This document shows positions 24,469-35,472 of a stretch of 58,018 nt of DNA, in pieces. Source of the DNA: Chromera velia (lineage: Eukaryota; Sar; Chromeraceae); NCBI GenBank assembly GCA_018398765.1, contig JAHBMJ010004463.1, positions 102,490-160,507 of the forward strand, in the 5' to 3' direction. Position 1 is the stretch's first letter; each line of letters begins with the position of its first letter. The notes beneath the pieces were generated by a model. It saw only the letters and a program-made list of their open reading frames with translations, made no database searches and was not told where the DNA came from. Both the position numbers and the translations under genes were made by a program.

Positions 24469-24915
24469 GTGTTAGCAAAGAGTGACTACAAGCTTAATAT
24501 ATGGGACTTTTGCTCGCGTCAGGCGCAAGATGCCGTTTTAGAACGGTGGGGCGAAGAGGCAAAATCGGACATAGCTAGACTGCTCCGCGAGCTGCAGGGT
24601 CTTGGAGAAGCTGGGGGGTTGCGCGGAAATCTGTTCGAATGGTTTGCCCACGAGGAGATCATCGGTCGCTCTTTTCTAGTGGAGAAGATGAAGAAGACCC
24701 GTTCACAATCAGGGTCCGACAAGAGCATGCGCGAGAAAAAAACCCACGACAGAAAACTTCACATTTGGGAACAAAATCTAATGGGTGGACTACACAGTAG
24801 AGAGTTTGGCGGACCTAAAAAAGGGGTGCTATGGCTGCCTCTGCGTAAAGACTTTTCCTCTCCTCGATTCCATTTCCTTTCCACACAGGGTATAGATGGC
24901 TACTGGTCCTTGTAA
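24469..24915 (+). pseudogene. ORF with a segment like the RHS/Crinkler C-terminal region
   Basis: 148 codons. The part around 24535-24690 reads as an amphipathic helix followed by GGLRGNLFEWFAHEEI and a basic KMKKTRSQS. A 'G-x-LFE-x-x-AH' core after a leucine-rich helix is typical of RHS/Crinkler-type proteins, which are often repeat-associated. This rests on one short motif only. The remainder has no recognisable domain and there is no clear start. Confidence 0.35.
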
Positions 24916-25059
24916 GGCTTATAAAAACGAGGATTTCAAGGCTATTGTAGACTAAGTGGGAGGGAAGAGGATCAAGAATGTTGTTTTTGTAGTGCCTGCC
25001 GATCCACAGGATAGCAGTCAGCCGGAGCACAAAGGTTTCTTCTGCAGGTAGACAGGCAC

Positions 25060-25245
25060 GACGGGCAACATGCTGTCTAAACCTGCCTGGGGCGCCTGGA
25101 GTACCTCAGGCACGCCTGGGGCGACCTCAGGTGGTTTTGCCTAAGTTTATATAGAGCTGCCTGGGGCGAAGCCCCACTAGCAGGCAGTTGTTAAGAGTTG
25201 CCTGGGGTGAAGGTCGGTGCCGAAGGCACCGACCTTATTATCATA
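25060..25245. repeat. GAA-loop hairpin element, copy 1
   Basis: Built of 'gcctggggcg' words. Contains a perfect 12-bp stem AAGGTCGGTGCC/GGCACCGACCTT with loop GAA (25210-25236), and a nested hairpin GGGGC-GAA-GCCCC (25163-25175) inside CTGCCT/AGGCAG (25157-25187). Confidence 0.75.
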
Positions 25246-25504
25246 AACCACGGTGCACATGCCTGACCAGGTTCACGCGAGGGACGCGCCGACACAACCT
25301 CATGATCTATACGTGCATGCTGCGCATCAAAACTCCGACCGGGTCATGCAGATCGGCAGCAACTTTTTGTTCACCGGTCGCGATCAGCGATAGATACCAG
25401 TGGATACACATTAACTTGTCATTAAGTTGACGGTTGCTTTCAACTTTCGTCTCTTCTCACTCTTATCACTGGAGATGCACATCATTGCACATCATTGTAT
25501 ATCT

Positions 25505-25650
25505 ATTGATTAACTCACTGATTGATTCCACACTTGGCCTTCCCGCTTACTGCCTGCACTAATTGATAATTCCGCAATCGGTCTTCCCGCTTGCTGACTG
25601 CACTGATTGATAATTCCGTACTCGGCCTTCCCGCTTGCTGCCTGCCCAGC
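25505..25650. repeat. Short tandem repeat, about 55-bp unit, three copies
   Basis: The words 'cttcccgcttgctg' and 'attgataattccg' recur about every 55-60 bp. The repeat runs directly into the small ORF that follows. Confidence 0.7.
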
Positions 25651-25651
25651 T

Positions 25652-25861
25652 AACTTTTCAGCAAATGCGGCAAAAGAAGAATCTGAGAAGGAAGAGGTAA
25701 AGGAACGGAGAGAGGTGTTTCACATGGAGGACATAACAGAAGAACAGGCCGTAGCTGAAGAGAACTGCCACAGAACATTCAGACAGGCAATCGATGCCTG
25801 TGTCCCTCACCACCATGATGAGGCAGAAGATTTTGAGCTTGTCTGGGAGGTGCCAATCTAA
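25652..25861 (+). other. Short acidic ORF, possible terminal exon or element fragment
   Basis: Open from the repeat to a TAA at 25859-25861. The translation is rich in Glu and Lys (EESEKEEVKERREVF) and has a His cluster (CVPHHHDEAEDF). No family is recognised. The absence of a convincing start or acceptor means it may be a fragment. Confidence 0.25.
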
Positions 25862-26133
25862 GTAAACAAAAAGTGACACATGCAACTTTGCATTGTTTAT
25901 AAACTTATCGCAGAGTGGAAATTTACTTTGGAAAATTATTCAGAAAATTTAATTTAATTCTTTTTTATAAAATAATATCTAGAATTGTATAAAATTTTGA
26001 TTTATTGATTCAATTTGAAGTATTGTAAATGGATCTTTAAAGTTGCGTTCAGATACTAAATCCTAGAATAAAGGCATTTTTAAACTTTTTTCAACGTTTT
26101 TCACACTATAGAGAGAATGCAGAAAGACCCCCT

Positions 26134-26215
26134 GACTGCCTGGGGTGCTGCAGGCGGTCCGAAAGGACCGCCTGGGGAAGGTCATACGGGCCGCCTAGGG
26201 TCAGCGCAGGCAGTC
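26134..26215. repeat. GAAA-loop hairpin element, copy 2
   Basis: The outer arms GACTGCCTG (26134-26142) and CAGGCAGTC (26207-26215) are inverted. Inside is the stem GGCGGTCC/GGACCGCC with loop GAAA (26153-26172). It shares 'tgcctgggg' words with the element at 25.06-25.25 kb. Confidence 0.75.
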
Positions 26216-26282
26216 ATTCTGAAAGTTTAGATAGCATAATCCAATACTACTTATACTTCATAAGTTAGGAGTCTTAGGAGTC

Positions 26283-26360
26283 AGGACCAACAAGAATTTT
26301 TGAAAAATACTAGTGAAAATCCAAAAAATACTTAATTATAAATCAAAGTGAACTGCTGGT
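26283..26360. repeat. Direct repeat A, copy 1
   Basis: A 78-bp AT-rich word that recurs at 27882-27959 with a single visible difference. It begins aggaccaacaagaattttt and ends gtgaactgctggt. Confidence 0.9.
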
Positions 26361-26869
26361 ATAAACGACTGCATGTACACGCATAGCAACGCGGCACGGA
26401 CGAGGGTAAAAGGACCAGAACAACAGGTTTGAGTCAAGAAGCTGAGTAAACAGAGTGAGTCCGTTTATATAGCAATGGTACAATGCCAAAGGGTTTGCCG
26501 GGAGGCAAACAGCTTCCTCGACCTTTATTAGCAATCTGAAGATGAATGTCAATGCAGTGCTCCACGCAGATTCTTTTTTATATGATGAAGAGAAGCAGAA
26601 ACGGCACATATATGGAAACACGCATACGTGAAGGTACGTTAACACTCTCCCTCTCGGTTGTAGGTAAGGACTTTTGAAACCTGGTGCCGGATGCTCTTTA
26701 TGATTGGCGGGCTCAATCTATCTTGGTCAGTAAGAGGGCAATTGGTTTGATCATTCGATTTGCTGCTTTGCCTTAGAGAGTGGAACCATTTGTCACTTCC
26801 GTCTGCTGATGGCTCGTCAAGTTTCGTCAAGTTTGCATGCTCACATACAGATCTGTATCTGACTTTCTG

Positions 26870-27096
26870 TCATGCCACGGCTTCTCGTTGCGTTTGGTAC
26901 TTCCAGAGGGTCTGGGGTTAGGAATCGCACCTGTCTGACTCTGTCCGTATTTTTCTCATTCTTCAAAGCCAAACCCAAATTAAAAGCCAAAGCCAAAACC
27001 TCCCTTCCGCCCCAACCAGCCCACATCAAACTAGAGGAGTTTCTAGGGAAGAAAGACGACATACTGAGGTCGACTTTCAAGTCGGACTTCGAGTGA
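26870..27096 (+). other. Short Lys/Pro-rich ORF
   Basis: 74 codons with a KAKPKLKAKAK stretch and the ending KLEEFLGKKDDILRS. Unrecognised. It may be a fragment of the element bounded by direct repeat A. Confidence 0.2.
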
Positions 27097-27881
27097 GACA
27101 AAGTCTGCAAGGAGCCTGCTCTCTCCTCTTCTTTCTCCTCTTTTTCTTTCTCTTCTTCCTTTTTTTTGTCCTCCGTTATCATTTTGTGTGGGGGGGTGAG
27201 CTAGGGGGTGAGTGAAGAAGAGAGCTAGGTATGACGGGGCTGGGCTCTGAGCCTTGAGATCAGGCCCTCACTTATCCTCAGTTGCCCTTGCTCAGAAGAA
27301 AAATGTAAATTAAAAAAAGCCTTCTTTTGTTTTATTCTTTCTTCTTTTTCTTTTTTATGAAAATGCACCATTTGTGGTTGCTTTCTTCATGAGTTTGCTC
27401 CAAAGGGGCATCATGCAGTTTGAAAGTTTTATGAACCGTATGGGGACAGAACTGGACTACAGTGCAGCAAACAACTGGCGCTAAACATATTCAAACATTG
27501 GACAGGTGAAAAACGTTGCTTAAATTGAGAAAAGAAACCCAGAAAGAGACTGAAGTTATGAGACAGTCAGAAACATATAGTCTTTAATTATCATTTTTTT
27601 TATTTTTGCTTTTTATCGCCTTTTTACTGATATTTCTAGTGACATTTTAAGTTGTTTTGCATAATAAAAATCAATGTAGCAAATCCATATCATAAAAAGC
27701 TTTTAGGCCTTGATTGAGGCGCCTTTTGGCCGTTAGAAACACTAAAAATCAACCCTAGAAACCTAGCTTTTATAGAATAAACGGTGCACCTTATTTTGCA
27801 CCTGTTTTGCACCTGATTTAAGGTGCAAACTTGTTTTTGCACCAGCACCAGCACCTTATACACCTTTTCTCAGCCTTACTT

Positions 27882-27959
27882 AGGACCAACAAGAATTTTT
27901 AAAAAATACTAGTGAAAATCCAAAAAATACTTAATTATAAATCAAAGTGAACTGCTGGT
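27882..27959. repeat. Direct repeat A, copy 2
   Basis: Same orientation as copy 1, 1599 bp downstream. The two could be ends of one element or two members of a dispersed family. Confidence 0.9.
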
Positions 27960-28149
27960 GTAAAGAACTGAACTGCCTCGATCGTGTGTTGCCGCCAAAC
28001 GCTAGACGCCTATTTATAGGCCGATGGCGATGGCGTATGATGATGATGTCATCATCATGATGACCAGTAAAAATACCTGTAACAGGTAAAACAAGTGGGA
28101 TTTCAACAGGAAATTTTATAAGGTAACACTCAGCCTGCATGTATATCAT

Positions 28150-30181
28150 CAATCAATCAATCAATCAATCAATCACTGCATAGCCCTGGTGCTAGTACAT
28201 GCCATGATTAATCAATTAATTGTAATCCAACCCCATAAGAGTTTAGGAAAAATTAAAATAAAACTGTATATGTATTAATTACATGATCATAAAGGTTTCG
28301 ATCTAAAACAGATGGTATACGTATGCTAGTCAATCTAGTTTAGTCAATAAACTAGCTTTCATATGGATTTCTAATCATGATGAGCTCATATGATCTAGTA
28401 TATATACGGTTGAGGATGGTTGAGGCTGTATTGTTTCCCTTCTGTACTAATGCATGTTGCGAGTCTCGGTTCAGGGCTTTACCGCGCGATCCCAGCCTGC
28501 TCTCCATGTTGCAATCATGCATTTGATTTGGACTCGGACCTACCAGTTGATCAATCTGTCGATCAGTTCTTTGACCGACCTGTTGGATCAATCAGTGAAT
28601 CGTTGCATGGGTCTCGCTGTCTGAGACGGTCTGTCACTCTGTCAGTGGAGCTCAAGACAACAGGCCTTTGTCATTTCTCCCTTGGCGCTTAGAACAGTTT
28701 ACGTGTTTGTGTGTCTGTCTTTTTTTGTATGTCTTTGGTTTTCTTTTCTTTTATTCCCTTGCTTGGTTCCTGCATACTGTGCCTCTCTTTTCGCACACAC
28801 AAGAAAGCTTCTTTCTTTCTGTCCCTTCACATCATCCCAGAAGCCTCCATGCGTCTCCACCTCTTCCCCTTGCCGGACAGCTGCCATTCTACTACGTTCA
28901 TGTCCATCCCCCCCTTCTGTTCTTTCTGTCTCTTTCGTTCGTTCTGTCTGGTTTTGCTGCTTGCTTGCCCACACGCCGGATGCATGCAGGAAAGGAAAGG
29001 CTTCTCTTGCTCTTGCAGCCACATCCAATGCATGAGCACAACGCTCGTCGCCCCTCTCTCCCTCGTACTCTTTCCCTTTCCAAAGGGGTGAGAGCCTGCT
29101 TGTTTTCTTGTTGCCTGTCATTGGCTTTTGAGAGAAGTTACGCACAGGAATGCAGAGCAGAGAGATAGAGCGATGAATTCGGGAAGATTGGGTAAGTGCG
29201 GATAGACAGACGGAAAGGGGTTGAGCAGTAAACAGAATCGCGCTCCCCCTCCCCAACTGAAAAGAAAGGAAGATTGAAAGTACATGACGGAAATTTCCTC
29301 CCTTTCCCCCCCCCCCGTCCTCATGATGAATTTACTAAGAACAAGGCAGTCAAACGAGGCCCTACCACCACAACCGTCCACAGAGTCGGACAGAGAAGTA
29401 CAGACAGGTGCATGTTCATAGGCAGTCCCCCTCTCCTCTAGCTTGCGAATGGAACGAAGGAATTTACGTCCTCGCCTCCTGAGGACTGCATTGGAGGGGT
29501 GCTCGGGTTGCTGGCGTGCCAAATGTGATGGTGCGATGTGATCAGAAGTTTGTTGGTTCGTTGGTCGGTCGCTCAGTGGGTGGTCTTGCATCTGTACAAA
29601 AGGGCATGCAGGCTGTTCGCCTTCCTCCTCCCTTCTCCTTCTGAAGTGAACGACCGACCAGGCCCATCTGTGTTTTCCCTCGATCCTTCTGTTTCGTTTG
29701 TCGAGTTGAGAGAATGGCATCGTGCGCGGTTTGTTTGGTCCCTCGAGCTCTCTCTTGCTGCTTTGCTTCTCTTGTGGAGAGTCTCGGTGGGCCTGTGTGC
29801 TGCTGTGCTGTGTCTTTTGCCTGTCTGATTGTCCGTCTGTTTGGAAAGTTAAAACCTTCAACCGAGAACATTCATTCAATATACGTGAACTGCCTGCAAG
29901 TCTGTTGGAAAGGAGATAATTTGACAGGGACTGTGAAGGGACGCTCTCTCTCTGCTTGATGGTAACGAAGAAGAAAAGACACATGCAGCGACTCGATTTC
30001 ATCTCATCCTTTCATTCAATCAATCAATCAATCATTGCTTCACATTCATTCATTTGCATTTGCACACCACTTCTACATCCATTCCCCACCCTGCCCGGTC
30101 AGTTAGATACCCATTCCATCTCTCGCCTTGCAATCCCCATCCCATCCCTCCCTCCCACTTCCCGAAAACTGGCGTGGGTGC
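28150..30181. other. Intergenic DNA downstream of the EF-hand gene
   Basis: Starts with (ATCA)n at 28147-28173, then AT-rich sequence to 28.4 kb and pyrimidine-rich sequence at 28.7-29.1 kb. Long open frames exist on both strands at 28.7-30.0 kb but are low-complexity or Cys/Arg-rich without motifs, so I call no gene. A second (ATCA)n lies at 30018-30034. Confidence 0.5.
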
Positions 30182-31171
30182 TTAGATGTCCTGAAGCATC
30201 TTTGTGCGTTGTGCGAGTCTGTCGACGGTGTATTTGATTGAGTAGTCTCCGTTCTTTGTCATCTCCATTGCCTTTTTGAGGACCGTCCTCTTGACATAGG
30301 CAGTTGCGAAGGCAACGAACTCTCCCTTGTCGAGTTTGGAGTCGTCGTCCTTGTTGAATTCCTTTACGATTGCTGCCACGTCTGCAGATTGACGCACACA
30401 CATGGACCATATGGCTTCTTTCCCTTCCACTTCACTCATTCAAGAATGACCACAGCCGCCCCTGGGCCAGAAAGATTGGCACACGAACGGTCTATCATCG
30501 CACAATTGGACGGGTGAAGAAAGGGAAGACAGAACGGAATGCGCAAAGATGGGCGAGATAGAGCCCGAAAACAGAAAGCGAAGGACCTCACGAAGCTTTG
30601 TGCAAATGCCCAAATCCAGGTATGTACACACGCGCCTGCCACGCAACAAACGTATCTAGCGAAAGACTTACACGCCCTTTCAGTCCCGGACCTTTAGACT
30701 TTCAACGGTCATTGAGTCGGCATTCAAGATGCAACACGCAGTGGACGTTCTCCCTTCCTGTGTGTATCCAACTCGTGCCAGGTGGCAACACAACAACAAC
30801 ACCCGAAAAGACTGACCGTCTTTATCGACCTCCTGTGCGCTCTTGTCCTCGAAAAGGTCTCCGATGACTCCCTTCTGAATGACCTCCATCGTTCTTTCCA
30901 ACTCCTTTGCGTCAACAGATCCGGAGTCATCAGCATCAGACTTCTCGAAACCGTTTTCTGCCAACTTCGCCCATTGAGGAAGCCCGGTGAGGATTTCGAG
31001 CATTCCTGTAACGGCCAGGATGTCCTTGTCGGGGTTCACGGAAGGAATCTTGATGCCAGACAAGTCAGGCATCGCAGGGGCGGCAGGGACGCCGGGGGCA
31101 TCAGGGACCTTAGGCATTCCTGGGGTCTCAGGGGTGGTGGGAGCCTTGGCAGCTGATCCTCCGCAGCCCAT
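30182..31171 (-). CDS. EF-hand calcium-binding protein with N-terminal MGC lipidation motif
   Basis: Two exons, complement(30182-30381, 30817-31171), 184 aa, joined in phase (carry of one base). The N-terminus MGCGGSAAK has Gly2 for myristoylation and Cys3 for palmitoylation, which predicts membrane attachment. A Pro/Ala-rich linker follows to about residue 40 (TPETPGMPKVPDAPGVP). EF-hand 1 loop: residues 79-90 (DADDSGSVDAKE), canonical. EF-hand 2 loop: residues 128-139 (NKDDDSKLDKGE), with Asn at position 1 and Lys at position 7 but Asp3, Asp5, Asp9 and Glu12 kept. It probably acts as a Ca2+ sensor at a membrane; the partner is unknown. The next gene (GST) starts 957 bp away in the opposite direction. 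The intron (30816-30382) lies between the two EF-hands. Confidence 0.85.
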
Positions 31172-32127
31172 TCTGTCTGAACGTTGAGTGTGAAAGGGGG
31201 AAGTTCGAACAACGGTCAGAAGTTGGAGTCAGCGCTGCAACGCAAAGTTGGTTCAACAAGTTCTCGGCTTCTCGCACAGGAATATGGCACTTTGGGTGGA
31301 CTGGAACTTTCACGGTTTGAGAGAGGGCGTGTGGGAATCACACAGCCTCTCCATTCCAAGCGTCTTTCCAGTATATATATATATATATATATATATAAGG
31401 GGGCATGCACGTAGAGAATTATATATAGGCCCGAAAAAAAATGTACAATACAAAAGGAGCCCAAGAATTAAATATCTATATTTTCAGTACGTAACCTGCA
31501 GATGTATATTCTCAGTCAAGACAGTTTTTCAATCTCAGCGAATTTTTCAAATTCTGTCTGAATCTGTCAGACCGAAAGGCAATTAATACAATACGCCACA
31601 ATGCAATACAATACAGTAGCAACGATTTGCGAATTAGAACTAATTAGAACGTTAAATTTGAATTTTTCATGAAGCGAGAAATAGCGAGAATGAAAAGCAA
31701 ATCGAGCGCCTCCGTGAATATTAATATTAAATATATATCAGTACTTCGTGCACAAAACATCTGGGACACAGACGAAGTGAGCCAGCCGTCTACGTCAGCT
31801 ATATATAGTATATAGATGCCTTAATCAGAACAGGCAAAATTCAAGTCCTTCCCCCCTTACTGCCGCTCAACCATCACCGTCGGTATTCTGCACTTGTTGA
31901 AGTGAGTTTCTTTCTCGGCGTCACTGGGCAAGTTGCAGCAATTTTCTTTGATTCAACCGTTGACTCCCCGAACAGACGTCTCAGTGCGGCCTGCCTGTCT
32001 CTGTTGTTGATTGGGCGGTCTGGTATTCCTGCCAGCATAGAACAAGCCCCCTGGCGGCTTTCTGGAACCATCGACCCACTAAATTTTCCAGGATATTCTC
32101 AGAACCGTCACACTGCCCTCCAGAACC
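31172..32127. promoter_or_regulatory. Divergent intergenic region, EF-hand gene / GST gene
   Basis: About 956 bp with a (TA)n tract at 31372-31396 and AT-rich sequence at 31.4-31.8 kb. It must hold the promoters of both flanking genes. No specific site can be assigned. Confidence 0.4.
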
Positions 32128-33445
32128 ATGCTGTCTTTTTCCAGTCTCCGTCAGCATTCAGGCGTCTCGCCTGTGCTCCTCAGGAACTTCTGCCGGGCCA
32201 TCAGCACTGCACCCCTGTTGAAAAACCCAAAGATCATCCTTCACGGATTCCCCAACAGTGGCACATGCTTTCTCACCAGGTGAGAACGAAGGGGCAAACT
32301 TGAAATCAACGCGGTGCATATGTATGTATATCTTCAACAGTCTCTGCTCTTATCAACAGCCGTCTCCTAGATGCTCACTACGCTCCTTCGGCCCCCTCCC
32401 CGCAACTCCTCAGTGTACTATTTTGAGAGCACCCGGCTAGGCGCTACGCTTGGCAGCGCGGATGGTCTGTTCTCCCCAGTGGAGTTGCTACCTCTACGCG
32501 CGAGTCACTTGAACGTCCAACACTTTGAATAAAAAAGGCAGTGAAGGTCTTTTCTGCAAGAGGGAGAAATCGAACGGGAACGTCCAAAGCAGAAGTACTT
32601 TGACTGTGTGGATATCAACACAATTACAGAATTGATGCAATGGATAATCGGATGAATGAATGGCTTGTCTGCAGATTCGCTCTGCACGCGAAGGGAGCGA
32701 AGTTCGAGGAGCAGCCCCTCAATGTGAGGATGAAACCAGACGGAACTCCAGACACAACGGGGCCCTCATCGAAACCCTGGCTTGGTCGGTCTTCTGGGGA
32801 ACTTAGGGTGAGGGCGGCTTCTTTCTTTGGTGGCCTGTTGCTCTTTGTTTGTTTTGGGTTTGGAGAGTGACAAAACCGGCTGTCCTTCTTCTTCTTCTTC
32901 TGGCCTTCATCCCCTCGGCTTCCCTCCACTCAAACGAAAATTTCTCCCGGCCCCTCTCGCTTTTGCTTAAGCCCCTCCCTTGTTTTCTGCTTGACACGAA
33001 TGCTCTCTCTCTCTCTGCCGTCATGCTGAGTGGCTTGGCCTTCGTGTTTTGGTCTGATACCGAGAACTCAGACTGGGGACATATTGGGAAGGTACTGTCG
33101 GTCGGTGGGCTGGGAAGAGAGCATCGCTACTGGCGCTTTGCTATATCTGACTTTCTTGTCTGTTTCGTTTGCTAACATGTTTATTCGGGGATTCTCCTTC
33201 TGTCTGTCTGTCTGTCTGTCTCTCTGTTTGTCTGTCTGTCTGTGCAGAGGTTGACGGACTGAGGATTGACATGCCGGGTGCCATCTTCAATTTCGTGAAC
33301 GAACGACTCGAAGGACCCGCCCTCCTGCCGGCATCTGCTGAGGGACGCGCGAGGTCCCGCACCCTGGCCTCCTTCTGTCTGGGCAATATGATGCCCTTCC
33401 AGTACTGGAGAGTGGTCTCCTTCCTCAAAGCAGACATGGGGTGGG

Positions 33446-33480
<35 letters not shown>

Positions 33481-34677
33481 GATTTCTGAAAGAAGTGAGA
33501 TCTTTTGGGGACACTCGACGGGTCCACCAATCCCTGTGCAAGGGTGCTTAATAGAAAGGAGGAGCGTTGAAACACCATGGTAGTTCTCTTGAATGGAAAC
33601 GCAAAGAGAACTCTCATGGGGAGGCTGCGCGAACAAGGCCTACCTACCCGGTATTTCTTCATGTGTCCTCTCTCTCTCTCCAGCTGCTTGTGAGAGATTT
33701 TATTTTTTGTCTGAACACCCCTTTTGGCGTGCAGATTGAGCGACGCGCAGGTCCAGAAATGGAGACGGCACTGGCTGGAGGACGGATTCGAACAGGTCGG
33801 AGGGGGNNNNNNNNNNNNNNNNNNNNNNNNNNNNNNNNNNNNNNNNNNNNNNNNNNNNNNNNNNNNNNNNNNNNNNNNNNNNNNNNNNNNNNNNNNNNNN
33901 NNNNNNNNNNNNNNNNNNNNNNNNNNNNNNNNNNNNNNNNNNNNNNNNNNNNNNNNNNNNNNNNNNNNNNNNNNNNNNNNNNNNNNNNNNNNNNNNNNNN
34001 NNNNNNNNNNNNNNNNNNNNNNNNNNNNNNNNNNNNNNNNNNNNNNNNNNNNNNNNNNNNNNNNNNNNNNNNNNNNNNNNNNNNNNNNNNNNNNNNNNNN
34101 NNNNNNNNNNNNNNNNNNNNNNNNNNNNNNNNNNNNNNNNNNNGGGGGGGGGGGGGGTATGGGGAGAGACAATTGAGTCTTCTCTCATTTGTTTCTTCCC
34201 TTCTGCTTCCTCCTCCTAATTATCTTTCATTCCATACATCTTTTCCTGTTCGTCCCTTCTCTCTCTCTCTTGCTTTCCCTCTCCACGGTGCGTCGATTCT
34301 GCTTGTCAGAGGGATGCAGATCAGATCCAACGAGGCGCTCCTAGAATGAAGATCAAAACGGCAGATTGTACATGGGAGACACAGAAGCAAATGTAGACTC
34401 TGGAGGGCTGACTGTTTCTCTTGTGTTGTGACTACTTTCTGCCTCCCCGATCCTCACTCCTTTCTGTCCATGCATCGGTGTAACAAGAAACGCCGACGTA
34501 CAGAAGGAAAGAAAGAGACAAGAGAAAAGGAGCGGCTCTGTTTTGCAGATCGGATGACTCGGCATCTCTCTTCGCCTTCGTCGTCAATTTGTGTATCTGT
34601 CTTCTTTCTGGTCTCAAAAATAAAAAAAGAAAACACAGACAAAGTATAGGAGCAAAACAAGGACGGAAGCACTGTGA

Positions 34678-34744
<67 letters not shown>

Positions 34745-35472
34745 CTGTATCTGTCTTGCATCCCGAAATTTCCAATTTCGTTTTCCCAACTCAATTGACT
34801 GCTGGTCTGATGACTTCGTAACTGGGTCCACTGGTTGTTGTTGTTGCAGGTGGAGGACTGGCTGAAGAATCCGGAGGCTCTCTGCCTGTCACTCCCTGGA
34901 GGCAACTCGTGTGCAGCTCCTGAGCCGGGAAGGTTCTGCATCGGTGACTCCGTCTCCATGGCGGACATCTTCCTCATGCCCCAGGTAGGTAGACGGGCAG
35001 GCAGACAGGGGGAAGACAAATAGACTCATAACTCCACATGGATCTCCGTGCATACAGATACACATGCAGACAGACAGATAGACGGGGCTGTAACAATGAA
35101 TCTTTTTCTTTTCTGCATCTCTTCCCTCCTCTTGAGCTCGAGAGGGAACCTGTGAGAGCCTGTCGGAGGAAGCACGAAGGAGATAGACGCAATGGAGGTT
35201 GGAAATACGTGGAAGTCGCTGCATGGAGAACTCCGGGAGAGGCCAGGTCTGGGAGTCTGGTCGGTACCTTTTCTTTCTTCTGCCTGCCCCCACTGAAGCA
35301 CACACGGCGCACGCGTCCACTTAAGTCCTCTGCATGCATGCAGGTGTACTGGTCCCAGAAGGGCGACGCAGCCCTCCGAGTTGACCTCTCCAAGTACCCC
35401 CACCTGAAGAAAGTCTACGAGAACACGGCAAAGGAAGAGGCGTTCGTCAAGTCGTGTCCAGAGAATATCTAG
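32128..35472 (+). CDS. Zeta-class glutathione transferase / maleylacetoacetate isomerase-like, probably mitochondrial
   Basis: Exons 32128-32279, 32675-32807, 33250-33440, 33735-33795, 34850-34984 and 35344-35472 are phase-consistent and give 266 aa. The first ~33 residues are Ser/Arg/Leu-rich without acidic residues (SSLRQHSGVSPVLLRNFCRA), as in a mitochondrial presequence. The thioredoxin-like N-domain follows (IILHGFPNSGTCFLTRFALH). The C-domain carries VDGLRIDMPGAIFNFVNERL, KWRRHWLEDGFEQ, GDSVSMADIFLMPQ and DLSKYPHLKKVYE, which match zeta GST/MAAI, an enzyme of tyrosine catabolism. Odd: the usual SSCS is SGTC here, and the Gln/Glu-Ser of the glutathione site is replaced by Met-Pro-Gly. 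The intron after 33795 contains an N gap that could hide an exon, and a small exon may also be missed between 32808 and 33249 (a candidate ends at 33093). Confidence 0.85.
33198..33244. repeat. (CTGT)n tract before a GST exon
   Basis: Tetranucleotide repeat immediately upstream of the acceptor for the exon at 33250. A (GT)n tract follows that exon at 33446-33479. Confidence 0.95.
33807..34143. other. Assembly gap (337 N) followed by poly-G
   Basis: N run with 14 or more G directly 3' of it. It lies within the GST intron 33796-34849. Exon phase is intact across the intron, so no exon is strictly required in the gap. Confidence 1.
34677..34743. repeat. (CT)n(GT)n compound microsatellite in GST intron
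   Basis: CT units with one interruption are followed directly by GT units, on the sense strand and about 100 bp before the acceptor at 34849. Confidence 0.95.

Noticed and set aside
28668-30002. Long ORFs on both strands downstream of the EF-hand gene
   Set aside because: Low-complexity, overlapping on both strands, with no start context, splice logic or motif.
33141-34349. Long ORFs that contain runs of X
   Set aside because: Artefacts of open frames across the N gap.
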